A stretch of 64,000 bases of DNA from Novosphingobium album (ex Liu et al. 2023). GTDB lineage: Bacteria; Pseudomonadota; Alphaproteobacteria; Sphingomonadales; Sphingomonadaceae. Location of the stretch: the NCBI RefSeq assembly GCF_029076845.1, contig NZ_JARESE010000015.1:186001-250000 (forward strand), written 5' to 3'. The number at the start of each line of letters is the position of its first letter. Position 1 is the first letter of the stretch. A program made the position numbers and the translations under genes. A model generated the notes under the pieces. The model did not search any database. It was not told the DNA's origin and was given only the letters and a program-made list of their open reading frames with translations. Positions 42,366-52,281 of this stretch are shown here, piece after piece.

Positions 42366-45300
42366 TCAGGCGAATTCGCTGACCGGAACCGCGGTGAGGC
42401 CGATGGCCTGCGTGCCCAGCATCACGGTATCGTTATCCGGGTTGTAGACCAAGGTGCGCGTGTCGTCGGCGAACTCGATGGCCATGCCGGCGATGCCCAC
42501 CGGAATGGCCAGATCATAGCCTGGCCCGTCGAGCAGGATCGAGGAGCCGAAGCGCACCGCGCTGAAGCTTTCGGCATCGGCATCGAGGACGATCCGGTCC
42601 CCGCCGTTGTTGAACGAGGGATCGAAGCTGATATCGCCATAGGTGAGCAGCACCGTCTCCTCGCCATCGCCGGTGCCGAACACGTCGATATGGCCGCCGG
42701 CCTCCACCGAGCGGCCATCGTCGAGCAGCAGGCTGGCCACGGCATCGCCATCGGCGCCGCTGTCGTCGGGCTCGCCCGCCTCGGGCGCGGCCAGGACCTG
42801 TTCCAGCGTCTGGCCGAACGCCTGGCCGCCGATCATCATCACGCCGTCCTCGGTATCGAACACCAGCGTGCGCGCGCCGTCATCGAACACGATGCCCATG
42901 CCGACCACGCCCACCGGCACTGTCACCAGCGTATCGCCATCGAACAGGATCGCGTTCGATCCGTTGCGGGCGATGTGCCAGTCGGCCGCGCTGCCGGCGA
43001 GGTGGATCAGGTCGCCGCCGTTGTTGAACGAGGGATCGAACGCGACGTGGCCGGCCAGATCGAGCACGGTCACGTCCTGGAAGCCTTCGGTGCCGAACAC
43101 CGTGCCGCTGCCGCCGATCTCGCCGAACCAGCCGTCGGTCGTCAGCAGCCTCCAGTCGTCCGCCGTGTCGGGCGGCAGGATGTGGACCGTGGCGGTATAA
43201 GTGTCGGTGCCGCCCTTGGCATCGCTCACCGTGACGGTGAACGTGTCGGTGCCGATGAAGCCGGCATCGGGGGTGTAGACGAAGGCGCCCGCGCCATCCT
43301 GCGAAAGATCGCCATGCGCCGCCGATCCCAGCGCATAGGCCAGCGCATCGCCATCCGCGTCGGTCGCATCGACCGCGAAGGCGATCGCGGTGTTGACCAG
43401 CGTGTCAAGCGTTTCGGTATCGGGATCGATCACCGGCGGGTGATTGACCGGCGGCGGCGCGATCACGTTGACCAGCACGGTGGCCATGCCGGTCAGGCCG
43501 TTGCCGTCGGTGATCGTATAGCTGAATTGCGCCTGCCCGGCGAAGCCGGCCTCGGGCGTGAACACCACGAAGCCGCCCGAAAGCGCGACCGAGCCGTGCT
43601 CCGCGCCCAGCACGTTGACCAGCGAGATCGGGTCCGCATCGGGATCGAAATCGTTCGACAGCAGCGAGACGAACGAGACGCTGACCGGCACGTCGCGCTG
43701 CGTGCTGAGCGTGTCGTCGCCCGCGACCGGCGCGTCGTTCACCGGCGTGATCGTCAGCGTGAAGGTGTCAGACACCACCAGGCTGCCGTCGCTGGCGGTC
43801 ACGCGGATATCGAGGCTGCCGTTGAAATTGAGCGGCGGCTGGCCCGAGAACGTGCCGCTCGCGGCGTTGAATGAAAGCCAGGACGGCAGCGGATCGCCGC
43901 CGGCCAACTTGGCGGTGAGCGCCAGCGGGGTGCCATCGGGATCGGTGAAGGTGCCTGCCGGCAGGGTGAAGCTGACCGCGGTGTCTTCGGGCGAGCTGCG
44001 GTCCGCGATCGGACTGGCGACCGTGGGCGCCTCGTTGACGTTGGTGACCGTGACGGCCAGGGCCTGCACATCGGTGAGCGTGCCATCGCTGGCGGTGACC
44101 TGCACGTCATAGACGTTGTTGCCGCCGACATCGGTGGGGCTTTCGAAATTGGGCGTCGACACGAAGGCGAGCGCGCCGGTGGCGGCATTGATCGAGAACT
44201 TGGCCGCATCGGCGCCGCCACTGATCGAATAAGTGACGGTGTCGAGATCCTGATCGGTCGCGATCACGGTGGTGACGGCGGTGGTGTTCTCCGCGACGTT
44301 GACCGATGCGCTGGCGCCGCCGCCGTTCGAGGTGATGACCGGCGCTTCGTTGGCATCGGTGACGGTGACGGCGATCGCCTGCACGTCCGTCAGCGTGCCG
44401 TCGCTGGCCGTGACCTGCACGTCATAGACGTTGTTGCCGCCAGCATCGGTCGGGCTCTCGAAATTGGGCGCGGCGGCAAACACCAGCGCGCCGGTGCTGG
44501 CGTCGATGGTGAACTTGGCCGCGTCGGCGCCGCCGCTGATCGAGTAGGTCAGCGTCGTGCTGGCGTCGGGATCGGTGGCAACCACGGTGGTGACGGCGGT
44601 GGTGTTTTCCGCGACATTCACGGCGGCAGTGGCACCGCCGCCGTTCGAGGTGATGGTCGGCGTCTCATTGACGTTGGTGACGGTGACGGCGATCGCCTGC
44701 ACGTCGGTGAGCGTGCCGTCCGAGGCGGTGACCTGTACGTCATAGACGTTGTTCGTACCGCCATCGGTCGGCGTCTCGAAGTCCGGCGCGGCTGCGAAGG
44801 CGAGCGCGCCCGTGCTGGCGTCGATGGTGAACTTCGCCGCATCGGCACCGCCACTGATCGAATAGGTGACGGTGTCGAGATCCTGATCGGTCGCGACCAC
44901 GGTGGTGACCGCCGTGGAATTCTCCGCGACATTCACGGCGGCACTGGCGCCGCCGCCGTTGGAAGTGATGACGGGCGCTTCGTTGGCATCGGTCACGGTG
45001 ACGGCGATCGCCTGCACATCGGTGAGCGTGCCGTCCGATACCGTGACCTGCACGTCATAGACGTTGTTCGTGCCGGCATCGGTCGGCGTCTCGAAGTCTG
45101 GCGCGGCGGCAAAGGCGAGCGCGCCGGTGCTGGCGTCGATGGTGAACTTGGCCGCATCGGCGCCGCCCGAGATCGAGTAGGTCAGGGTGGTGCTGGCATC
45201 AGGATCGGTCGCGACGACGGTGGTGACGGCGGTGGTGTTTTCCGCGACGTTCACCGAAGCGCTCGCGCCACCGCCGTTGGAGGTGATGGTCGGCGTCTCG

Positions 45301-48300
45301 TTGACGTTGGTGACGGTGACGGCGATCGCCTGCACGTCCGTCAGCGTGCCATCCGAGGCAGTGACCTGTACATCATAGACGTTGTTGGTCCCGCCATCGG
45401 TGGGCGTCTCGAAGTCCGGCGCGGCGGCGAAGGCGAGCGCGCCGGTGCTGGCGTCGATGGTGAACTTGGCCGCGTCAGCACCGCCCGAGATCGAGTAGGT
45501 CAGCGTCGTGCTGGCATCGGGGTCGGTCGCGACGACGGTGGTCACCGCCGTGGTGTTCTCCGCGACGTTGATCGAAGCACTGGCGCCGCCGCCGTTCGAG
45601 GTGATGGTCGGCGCTTCGTTGGTGTTGGTGACGGTGACGGCGATCACCTGCACGTCGGTCAAAGTGCCGTCCGAGGCGGTTACCTGCACGTCATAGACGT
45701 TGTTGGTGCCGCCATCCGTCGGCGTCTCGAAGTCTGGCGCGGCGGCAAAGGCGAGCGCTCCGGTGCTGGCGTCGATGGTGAACTTGGCCGCGTCGGCGCC
45801 GCCGCTGATCGAATAGGTCAGGGTGGTGCTGGCATCAGGATCGGTCGCGACGACGGTGGTGACGGCGGTGGTGTTTTCCGCGACGTTCACCGAAGCGCTC
45901 GCGCCACCGCCGTTCGAGGTGATGGTCGGCGTCTCGTTGACGTTGGTGACGGTGACGGCGATCGCCTGCACGTCCGTCAGCGTGCCGTCCGAGGCAGTGA
46001 CCTGCACATCATAGACGTTGTTCGTACCGCCATCGGTGGGCGTCTCGAAGTCCGGCGCGGCGGCAAAGGCGAGCGCGCCGGTGCTGGCGTCGATGGTGAA
46101 CTTGGCCGCATCGGCGCCGCCCGAGATCGAGTAGGTCAGCGTCGTGCTGGCATCGGGGTCGGTCGCGACCACGGTGGTCACCGCCGTGGTGTTCTCCGCG
46201 ACATTCACCGAAGCGCTGGCGCCGCCACCGTTGGAAGTGATCGTCGGCGCTTCGTTGGCGTTGGTGACGGTGACGGCGATCGATTGTACGTCGGTGAGCG
46301 TGCCGTCCGAGGCGGTGACCTGTACGTCATAGACGTTGTTGGTGCCGGCATCCGTCGGCGTCTCGAAGTCCGGCGCGGCGGCAAAGGCGAGCGCGCCGGT
46401 GCTGGCGTCGATGGTGAACTTGGCCGCGTCGGCGCCGCCGCTGATCGAATAGGTCAGGGTGGTGCTGGCATCAGGATCGGTCGCGACGACGGTGGTGACG
46501 GCGGTGGTGTTTTCCGCGACGTTCACCGAAGCGCTCGCGCCGCCGCCGTTCGAGGTGATCGTCGGCGCGTCGGGCAGGCCGGTCACGTCGAAGGTCATCG
46601 TGTTGGGCGTGGGATCGAACAGCGTGCCGTCCGAAACCGAGAAGGTGAAGCTGGCGTAAGCGCTGCCGCTGCCGTCCGGCGCGGGGGTGAAGACGAGGTT
46701 CGCGATATCGCTGGCGGCGATCACTTGCGCGGCGACCACATCGACGTTGTTCAACTGCAGCGTGCTGCCCGAAGGCAGCGAGATCGTGTCGATCCGTACC
46801 GCTTGCAGCGTGTCGCCGACATCGGGATCGGTGAACGCGAAGTCGCTGGCCGAGAAGGTGTAGTCGGCATCCTCGTTGAGCGTGACCGTGTTGTCGGCGC
46901 CGGCGGGGGCGAGATCGGCCGGGGTGACGTCGATCGTGATCGTGTTGGGCGTCGCATCGGTGTCGATGCCGCCATTGGCCGTGCCGCCATCGTCGATCAC
47001 CGCGAAATCGAACGAGGCATAGCCCGTGCCCGATTCGCCCGCCACCGGCACGAAGGTGAGGTTGCCCCCGGTGATGTCGCTGATCGCGATGACCTGGTTG
47101 AGCGTGACCGCGACGTTCGAAAGCCGCAGCTCGCCATCGGCCGGCAGGGCGGTGATCTTGACACCGGCGAAGGCGTCCCCGTCGACATCGCTGAAGCCGA
47201 AGTCGGCGGCCGCGAAGGTATAGGCGGTGTCCTGCGCGCCGGTGACGGTATCGTCGGCGCCCGCCGGCGCGTCATTCACCGGCACGACCGTGACCGTGCT
47301 TGTCACCGTGGTCGTCTCGGCGCCGCCATTGGCGGTGCCGTCGTTGTCGGTCAGCGTCCAGGTGATGGTGCGCGCGCCCGCGGTGGGCGTGTCGTCCGCG
47401 CTGTTGTCATAGCCGATGGCGCGCACCAGCGCCTGCACCGCGGCCGGCGTCGCATCGGCATCGAAGGTGAAGACCAGCGGCGCGGTGCCGCTGCCGCCCG
47501 TGAACGTCGCGATCTGCGTGCCGCTGACCGAAACCGCGTTGCCGCTGACCGAAACGGTGCCCGAAGTGTCGATCGTCAGCAGGTCTTCGGCCGATTGCAG
47601 GCCGCCGGTGATCTCCACGGTCAGCGAGCCGCCGTTGAAATCGGGGCTGTCGATATCGGTGATGCCGGCATTGCCGCTCGCATCGAGCTGCACCGGGCTG
47701 CCCTGCTGTTCGGTGTAGCTGACCGAATCGGTGTTCAGCGCGGTGACGAAGGGGGCATCGTTCACCGGGTCGATCGTGCCGCCCAGCGTCACCGTGCCGG
47801 CCGAATAGGCGGTGGTGCCGCCGGTCGCGCCGGGGCCCGAAAGATCGACCACCTGCCCGCCCATGATGCTGAACGGCAACGAATTGTCGATCAGGTGGAC
47901 AGTGAGCGTCGGGATCGGGCCGTTGTAGTTGGCGAAGGGGTTGAAGCGCAGCGCGGTGATGTTGTTGAACAGTTGCGCGGTGCTGTCGGACACCGGACCG
48001 ATCAGGTTCCAGTTGGTGCCGTCATACCATTGCCACTGCCCGGTGCTGGGCGAGGACGCGTTGCCGGTGACGGCGATGCCGCTGAACGCGCCGGGCGATG
48101 ACGCGCCGCCGTTCGGGATCTGGTTGTCCGCCTGATCCGAATACTGGCCGGAAAACAGCGTGTTGATCGTCTGGCCGGTGGCGCTCGGCTGGTCCTCGAA
48201 GATCGAGGGGATGGTCTCGCTGCCGTCACCCGCGATCGTCGGCGCGTCGTTCACCGCGCTGATGGTGATCGTCTTGGTGTCGCTGTCCTCCAGCGCGCCG

Positions 48301-50744
48301 CCAGTGCCGGTATGGCCCTGGTCGCTGGTGGTGACGGTCAGGCTGACACTGCCGTTGAAATCGGCGGGCGGGGTGAACGACAGGCCGGCGAGCGCGGTGT
48401 TGATCGCGTTCGCCGTGCCGGTGAAGGTCATGCTCGCATCGGCCGTGCCGTCGCCGGTGCTGAACGACAGGCCGGTGGTGCTGGCGAACGTGAGCGTGCC
48501 CTTGGGCACCGACAGCGTGACTTGCAGCGCCTGGTTCGCCGGATCGGCATCGACATCGGCGATGGAGATCCCCGTCACCGCGATCGAGGCGGCATCTTCG
48601 GCGCCGGGGGCGGCGGCGCCCACGGTGTTGACCGGCGCGTCGTTGACGCCGACGACCGTGACGGTGGCCGAGACCGGATCGGAATGGGCGAGGCCGTCAA
48701 ACGTGGTGAAGCTGATCTCGCGCGTCTGGCTGGCGCCGTAAAGCGTGGGATTGTCGCCCGAATTGCTGAAGGTCAGCGCCGTCAGCATCGCCTGGTACTG
48801 CGCGGCCGAACCGGGGCCGGTGATCGTGAGCAGGCCGGTCGCCGCGTCATAGCTGGAGGCGAAGCCGCCGGGCACCGTGGTGCTGAGCGTGTCGCCCACC
48901 AGGAACTTGTCGGTGATCGCGATCGTCGCGCTCTGGATCACGGTATTGTCGGGATCGGTCAGCGTCGCCGAGGCGAAGACGGCGGCACCCGCGCCGCCTT
49001 CGGTGAAAGTGGCGCCCGCCCCGGTGGCCGAGTTGACCGGCGCGTAATCGATTTCCATGCCTTGCGGCGCGCCGTTGGCCGTGGGCTCGTAAACCCGCAC
49101 GAACAGCGTCGGCGCGGTGCCGGGCGCGGCGGACAGGCTGCCGGTGAAGATCGAGGCGTCGGATTCGGCGATGGTGGTGTCCGACCCGTCCGAAACGTAA
49201 TAGCGCCCGCCGATCTCATCGACCTCGATATGCGTCATGTTGGACGTGGGGAACGCCTGGATCGAGGAATAGGCGCTTTCGGCCGGCTGGTCCCACATCT
49301 CGGTCAGCACGCCGCCCACCGTATCGCCTACCGCGCCGCCTTGCGCGAAGCGGAAGATGCCGCCGTGGTCGGTCGGCGAGATCGGCTGGGTGACGAACCA
49401 GACATTGCCCGTGGCGGTATCGACGTCGATGCCGATGATCTGGCCCTGGGTGGGATCGAGCCGGCCATCGTGATAGCCTTCGCCCACACCGTCGCCCAGA
49501 TCGAGCCATTGCACCGCGCCACTGGTGAGATTGATCTTGAGGATGTGGTTCTGCAGCACGTTGGCATTGCCCAGGCCGTCGATGCTCGAAGTCGAGGCGA
49601 CGACATAGGCAAAGCCGCCCGCCACCGCGAAATCGCCGACGCCGCCGGGGAAGCTGAAGTTGGGATCGACATTCTCGGCATCGATGGTCTGCACCAGCCT
49701 CATGCCGGAGCCGTCGTAATTGGCTTCCCAAAGCTGGAACCCGCCTTCGTAGGTTCCGAAGATGTCGCCATCCATCCAGTAGATTTTGTTGGCGGCCTTA
49801 TCGATCTCCATGTTGACGATGATTTCGCCCGGCGTCGCCGAGCCGCCGCCGTTGCTCAGGTTGTCCGTGGCGAAGACTTGCGTGAACGTGGGATTGGGAT
49901 TGCCGCTGGCCAGATCGGCGATGTCGCCCCGGATGATCCGGTTGATGTCGTTGCCATCGGAATCGACGGCGAAGAAATAGCCGTTCTCAAGATCGAAGGC
50001 CATGTCCGACAGGTGGTTGAACGCCGGGTTGTCACGGAACAGGCGCGCCAGGCCCGAGCCGACGTTCGACGCCTCGTCATTGCCCACGCGCAGGATCGCG
50101 TCCGACTGGCCGCCGCCGGCCATCGCCGCGATCATGACCATGTCGGGATTGACGAAGGCGTTGTCGCTCGCGGTGTCGAGGACTTCGGAATAGGGCGTGC
50201 CGGGGTTGTCGTCCGTGTTCGAGCCGAACCAGTGCCCGGAATTGGCGATATCGAGGATCTGCGACTGCTGGATCTGCGTCGGCATCCCGCTGTAGACCGC
50301 GTTGTCGCCACCCAGCGCCACGGCGTTGACGCCGTTGGTCAGCCCGGTTCCGGTGAGCGTGCCGTTGAAAGTGGCATTGCCATCGGCCACGTCGGCGGCG
50401 AACAGGAACTGCGTGGGCGTGTTCGCGTCGGTGCCCTGATAGAGATAGATCGTCTCGCCCAGGTCCGACAGCGTGATGCCCACGCCGGAAAGCTGGCTGG
50501 CGGACAGCGTGATCACCGCGCCGGCGGCAAGATCGGCCCCGGCGGTATAAGTATAGGTGCCGTCGTTGGCGGCGGTGGTGAAGGCCGAACCGTTCCAGGC
50601 GCGATCGGTGATGTAGATCGTCGTGCCCGCGACGATATCGGCCAGAAGCACGAAGCGCAGCGCATCGGGGCTGCCGCCGGTTGTCGCATCGGTCTCGTAG
50701 GAAATGAGCGCGGCTTCACCTGCTCGGAGAGTGGTGCTTGGCAT
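42366..50744 (-). CDS. Giant secreted repeat protein (cadherin/VCBS-like adhesin)
   Basis: A 2,792-residue extracellular protein. In order: a lamin-tail-like N-terminal domain (about 1-150, SYETDATTGGSPDALRFVLL); a YWTD/NHL-like propeller region (about 180-560); several Ig/cadherin-like modules with NDAP linkers; eight near-identical 105/106-residue cadherin-like repeats (about 1392-2237); three further cadherin/VCBS modules; and a C-terminal duplication with FDPSFNNGGD in each half (about 2570 and 2710). There is no cleavable signal peptide and no RTX GGxGxD array; the C-terminal duplicated domain may be the type I secretion signal. ATG 50744 has GGGGAG 7 nt upstream; an earlier start is not supported. 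Codon use is GC-rich like the neighbours. Probable role: cell adhesion or biofilm matrix. Confidence 0.88.
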   Translation of the reverse strand: MPSTTLRAGEAALISYETDATTGGSPDALRFVLLADIVAGTTIYITDRAWNGSAFTTAANDGTYTYTAGADLAAGAVITLSASQLSGVGITLSDLGETIYLYQGTDANTPTQFLFAADVADGNATFNGTLTGTGLTNGVNAVALGGDNAVYSGMPTQIQQSQILDIANSGHWFGSNTDDNPGTPYSEVLDTASDNAFVNPDMVMIAAMAGGGQSDAILRVGNDEASNVGSGLARLFRDNPAFNHLSDMAFDLENGYFFAVDSDGNDINRIIRGDIADLASGNPNPTFTQVFATDNLSNGGGSATPGEIIVNMEIDKAANKIYWMDGDIFGTYEGGFQLWEANYDGSGMRLVQTIDAENVDPNFSFPGGVGDFAVAGGFAYVVASTSSIDGLGNANVLQNHILKINLTSGAVQWLDLGDGVGEGYHDGRLDPTQGQIIGIDVDTATGNVWFVTQPISPTDHGGIFRFAQGGAVGDTVGGVLTEMWDQPAESAYSSIQAFPTSNMTHIEVDEIGGRYYVSDGSDTTIAESDASIFTGSLSAAPGTAPTLFVRVYEPTANGAPQGMEIDYAPVNSATGAGATFTEGGAGAAVFASATLTDPDNTVIQSATIAITDKFLVGDTLSTTVPGGFASSYDAATGLLTITGPGSAAQYQAMLTALTFSNSGDNPTLYGASQTREISFTTFDGLAHSDPVSATVTVVGVNDAPVNTVGAAAPGAEDAASIAVTGISIADVDADPANQALQVTLSVPKGTLTFASTTGLSFSTGDGTADASMTFTGTANAINTALAGLSFTPPADFNGSVSLTVTTSDQGHTGTGGALEDSDTKTITISAVNDAPTIAGDGSETIPSIFEDQPSATGQTINTLFSGQYSDQADNQIPNGGASSPGAFSGIAVTGNASSPSTGQWQWYDGTNWNLIGPVSDSTAQLFNNITALRFNPFANYNGPIPTLTVHLIDNSLPFSIMGGQVVDLSGPGATGGTTAYSAGTVTLGGTIDPVNDAPFVTALNTDSVSYTEQQGSPVQLDASGNAGITDIDSPDFNGGSLTVEITGGLQSAEDLLTIDTSGTVSVSGNAVSVSGTQIATFTGGSGTAPLVFTFDADATPAAVQALVRAIGYDNSADDTPTAGARTITWTLTDNDGTANGGAETTTVTSTVTVVPVNDAPAGADDTVTGAQDTAYTFAAADFGFSDVDGDAFAGVKITALPADGELRLSNVAVTLNQVIAISDITGGNLTFVPVAGESGTGYASFDFAVIDDGGTANGGIDTDATPNTITIDVTPADLAPAGADNTVTLNEDADYTFSASDFAFTDPDVGDTLQAVRIDTISLPSGSTLQLNNVDVVAAQVIAASDIANLVFTPAPDGSGSAYASFTFSVSDGTLFDPTPNTMTFDVTGLPDAPTITSNGGGASASVNVAENTTAVTTVVATDPDASTTLTYSISGGADAAKFTIDASTGALAFAAAPDFETPTDAGTNNVYDVQVTASDGTLTDVQSIAVTVTNANEAPTITSNGGGASASVNVAENTTAVTTVVATDPDASTTLTYSISGGADAAKFTIDASTGALAFAAAPDFETPTDGGTNNVYDVQVTASDGTLTDVQAIAVTVTNVNETPTITSNGGGASASVNVAENTTAVTTVVATDPDASTTLTYSISGGADAAKFTIDASTGALAFAAAPDFETPTDGGTNNVYDVQVTASDGTLTDVQVIAVTVTNTNEAPTITSNGGGASASINVAENTTAVTTVVATDPDASTTLTYSISGGADAAKFTIDASTGALAFAAAPDFETPTDGGTNNVYDVQVTASDGTLTDVQAIAVTVTNVNETPTITSNGGGASASVNVAENTTAVTTVVATDPDASTTLTYSISGGADAAKFTIDASTGALAFAAAPDFETPTDAGTNNVYDVQVTVSDGTLTDVQAIAVTVTDANEAPVITSNGGGASAAVNVAENSTAVTTVVATDQDLDTVTYSISGGADAAKFTIDASTGALAFAAAPDFETPTDGGTNNVYDVQVTASDGTLTDVQAIAVTVTNVNETPTITSNGGGATAAVNVAENTTAVTTVVATDPDASTTLTYSISGGADAAKFTIDASTGALVFAAAPNFESPTDAGGNNVYDVQVTASDGTLTDVQAIAVTVTDANEAPVITSNGGGASASVNVAENTTAVTTVIATDQDLDTVTYSISGGADAAKFSINAATGALAFVSTPNFESPTDVGGNNVYDVQVTASDGTLTDVQALAVTVTNVNEAPTVASPIADRSSPEDTAVSFTLPAGTFTDPDGTPLALTAKLAGGDPLPSWLSFNAASGTFSGQPPLNFNGSLDIRVTASDGSLVVSDTFTLTITPVNDAPVAGDDTLSTQRDVPVSVSFVSLLSNDFDPDADPISLVNVLGAEHGSVALSGGFVVFTPEAGFAGQAQFSYTITDGNGLTGMATVLVNVIAPPPVNHPPVIDPDTETLDTLVNTAIAFAVDATDADGDALAYALGSAAHGDLSQDGAGAFVYTPDAGFIGTDTFTVTVSDAKGGTDTYTATVHILPPDTADDWRLLTTDGWFGEIGGSGTVFGTEGFQDVTVLDLAGHVAFDPSFNNGGDLIHLAGSAADWHIARNGSNAILFDGDTLVTVPVGVVGMGIVFDDGARTLVFDTEDGVMMIGGQAFGQTLEQVLAAPEAGEPDDSGADGDAVASLLLDDGRSVEAGGHIDVFGTGDGEETVLLTYGDISFDPSFNNGGDRIVLDADAESFSAVRFGSSILLDGPGYDLAIPVGIAGMAIEFADDTRTLVYNPDNDTVMLGTQAIGLTAVPVSEFA
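44033..46570 (-). repeat. Eight tandem 315/318-bp coding repeats
   Basis: Each unit codes for a 105- or 106-residue cadherin-like module that begins near NEAPTITSNGGG and ends near DVQAIAVTVTN. Units 6 and 8 (counted from the N-terminus) are one codon shorter, with TDQDLDTVTYS in place of TDPDASTTLTYS. DNA identity between the inner units is very high, so the number of copies is likely to vary by recombination and may be mis-assembled from short reads. Confidence 0.93.
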
Positions 50745-51141
50745 CGAATTTCTCCCCAGACTGCCATCGGCGCGTCCGCCCGGCAAAATGCGCTCCGCAT
50801 CAATGCGATTCGCCCACGTGAGAAGTACCCAAGACCAAAAGTTAAACCAGCCCTTTTTTGTCAAAGCACGTAGAACAACTGAGGCTTAATTCACAAGGCC
50901 TCGACTTGGCTGCCATTCTGGCCGCGCTTTGGCGGAATTGTGCGTGGTTTTGCTTTGACAGGGCATGGCCAGTGGTTCAGTTAAGCATGTAAGCAAAGGG
51001 GGGACGTTGCCTTGCGCATCGAACGCGGTCTGGCCGTAGGGGCGGCCTGGGCATTTTCGGCCGATTCACGCCTGGTCCAGTCACGCGCGCGGCGCCACGG
51101 GCGTCTTCTTCCAGCATCTGCGCTGACGGGAGCCTGAAGCG
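50745..51141. promoter_or_regulatory. Divergent control region of the giant gene and collar genes
   Basis: About 400 bp with no credible gene. The part next to the giant gene is AT-rich (50815-50900, with a run CTTTTTTGTC). A perfect -35 hexamer TTGACA lies at 50955-50960 on the plus strand, with only weak -10 candidates (around 50978-50986) before a leader of about 150 bp to the first collar gene. Confidence 0.45.
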
Positions 51142-51657
51142 ATGGCACAACCTTATGTTGGCGAAATCCGCCTGTTCGCGGGCAACTTCGCGCCCGCTGG
51201 CTGGATGTTCTGCGAAGGCCAGCTCATGCCCATCAGCGAGAACGAGACGCTGTTCCAGCTTATCGGCACGACGTATGGCGGCGATGGGGAAAGCACGTTC
51301 GCCCTGCCGGATCTGCGCGGGCGCGTGCCGCTCCATCAAGGGAACGGCTTCATCCTGGCGGAAACCGGCGGCGCCGAATCGGTGACGCTGATCGTCAACC
51401 AGATTCCCGTGCATTCCCACGCGCTGCTTTCGACGACCACGGGACAAGTCGCCGCGCCGGGCGGCGCGATTCTGGCCGATGCCACCAGCGCGCAGGCCGG
51501 CGTGAGGACGTACAACGCCACGACGACGCCGCTTTCGGCGATGAACCCCGCCTCGGTAAGTACGACGGGCGGCAGCCAGCCGCATAGCAATATCCAGCCC
51601 ACGCTGGCCGTTTCCTACATCATTTCGCTGTTCGGTATCTTCCCGAGCCCGACCTGA
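51142..51657 (+). CDS. Tail-collar-domain (MdpB-like) protein 1
   Basis: A 171-residue protein with a phage tail collar domain. The N-terminal half YVGEIRLFAGNFAPAGWMFC, LFQLIGTTYGGDGESTFALP and DLRGRVPLHQG is the collar fold; the C-terminal part ends in GGSQPHSNIQPTLAVSYIIS followed by LFGIFPS. Relatives are called microcystin-dependent protein (MdpB) and are of unknown function. First of three tandem paralogues; no phage structural genes are near. No signal peptide is apparent. Confidence 0.9.
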   Translation: MAQPYVGEIRLFAGNFAPAGWMFCEGQLMPISENETLFQLIGTTYGGDGESTFALPDLRGRVPLHQGNGFILAETGGAESVTLIVNQIPVHSHALLSTTTGQVAAPGGAILADATSAQAGVRTYNATTTPLSAMNPASVSTTGGSQPHSNIQPTLAVSYIISLFGIFPSPT

Positions 51658-51696
51658 GCGGGGGAGAAGATGGCATGAATACTATGGAGAACGCCC

Positions 51697-52239
51697 ATGG
51701 CTGATCCCTTCGTTGCGGAAATTCGCATGTTCTGCTTCAATTTCGCGCCGACCGGCTGGGCTTTCTGCGATGGCCAGCTTCTGCCCCTGTCGCAGAACAC
51801 GGCATTGTTCTCGTTGCTGGGCACGACATACGGCGGGGACGGCAGGTCCACTTTCGCGCTGCCCAACCTGCAAGGCTCCGTGGCGGTCCACCAGGGGCAG
51901 GGGCCGGGGCTGCAACTGTGGGATCTGGGCCAGGTGGAGGGCGTGGACAACGTCACGCTGCTCCAGACGGAAATGCCCAATCACAACCATGGCCTGAATG
52001 CCAGGGTCGCGGCGGGATCGACGCCGGCGGTGACCAACAACCTGCCGTCCAACGCAAGCTGGGTGCAGGGCGCCCAGTTCGGCGTGGTGCAAGCCTACGC
52101 CACCAACGCGCCCGATACCGCGATGAATCCGCAGGCGATCGCTTCCGCTGGTGGAAACCTGCCGCACAACAACATGATGCCTTACCTCACGATCAGCTTC
52201 TGCATCGCGCTGCAAGGCGTGTTTCCGCCGCGGCCGTGA
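51697..52239 (+). CDS. Tail-collar-domain (MdpB-like) protein 2
   Basis: A 180-residue paralogue of the preceding gene, 39 bp downstream. It keeps FVAEIRMFCFNFAPTGWAFC, LFSLLGTTYGGDGRSTFALP and the end GGNLPHNNMMPYLTISFCIA then LQGVFP. The middle variable part (about 75-140) differs fully from the other two copies, as expected if it forms the exposed tip of a fibre-like trimer. Confidence 0.9.
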   Translation: MADPFVAEIRMFCFNFAPTGWAFCDGQLLPLSQNTALFSLLGTTYGGDGRSTFALPNLQGSVAVHQGQGPGLQLWDLGQVEGVDNVTLLQTEMPNHNHGLNARVAAGSTPAVTNNLPSNASWVQGAQFGVVQAYATNAPDTAMNPQAIASAGGNLPHNNMMPYLTISFCIALQGVFPPRP

Positions 52240-52281
52240 TGCAACCGCCACATCTCTCGCCCCGCCTGGGAGTCCACGAAC

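Noticed and set aside
44033-46570. Regular repeats as a possible CRISPR array or satellite
   Set aside because: The 315/318-bp period is in frame and codes for cadherin-like modules; there are no short direct repeats with unique spacers.
42366-50744. RTX (GGxGxDxLx) calcium-binding array in the giant protein
   Set aside because: No run of nonapeptide repeats was found; the FDPSFNNGGD motif occurs only twice and does not follow the RTX pattern.
46284-50873. Long plus-strand open frames (605 and 853 codons) opposite the giant gene
   Set aside because: Shadows caused by high GC and repetitive codons; low-complexity Arg/Gly/Asp/Val text, no start signals, and the minus-strand protein has clear modules.
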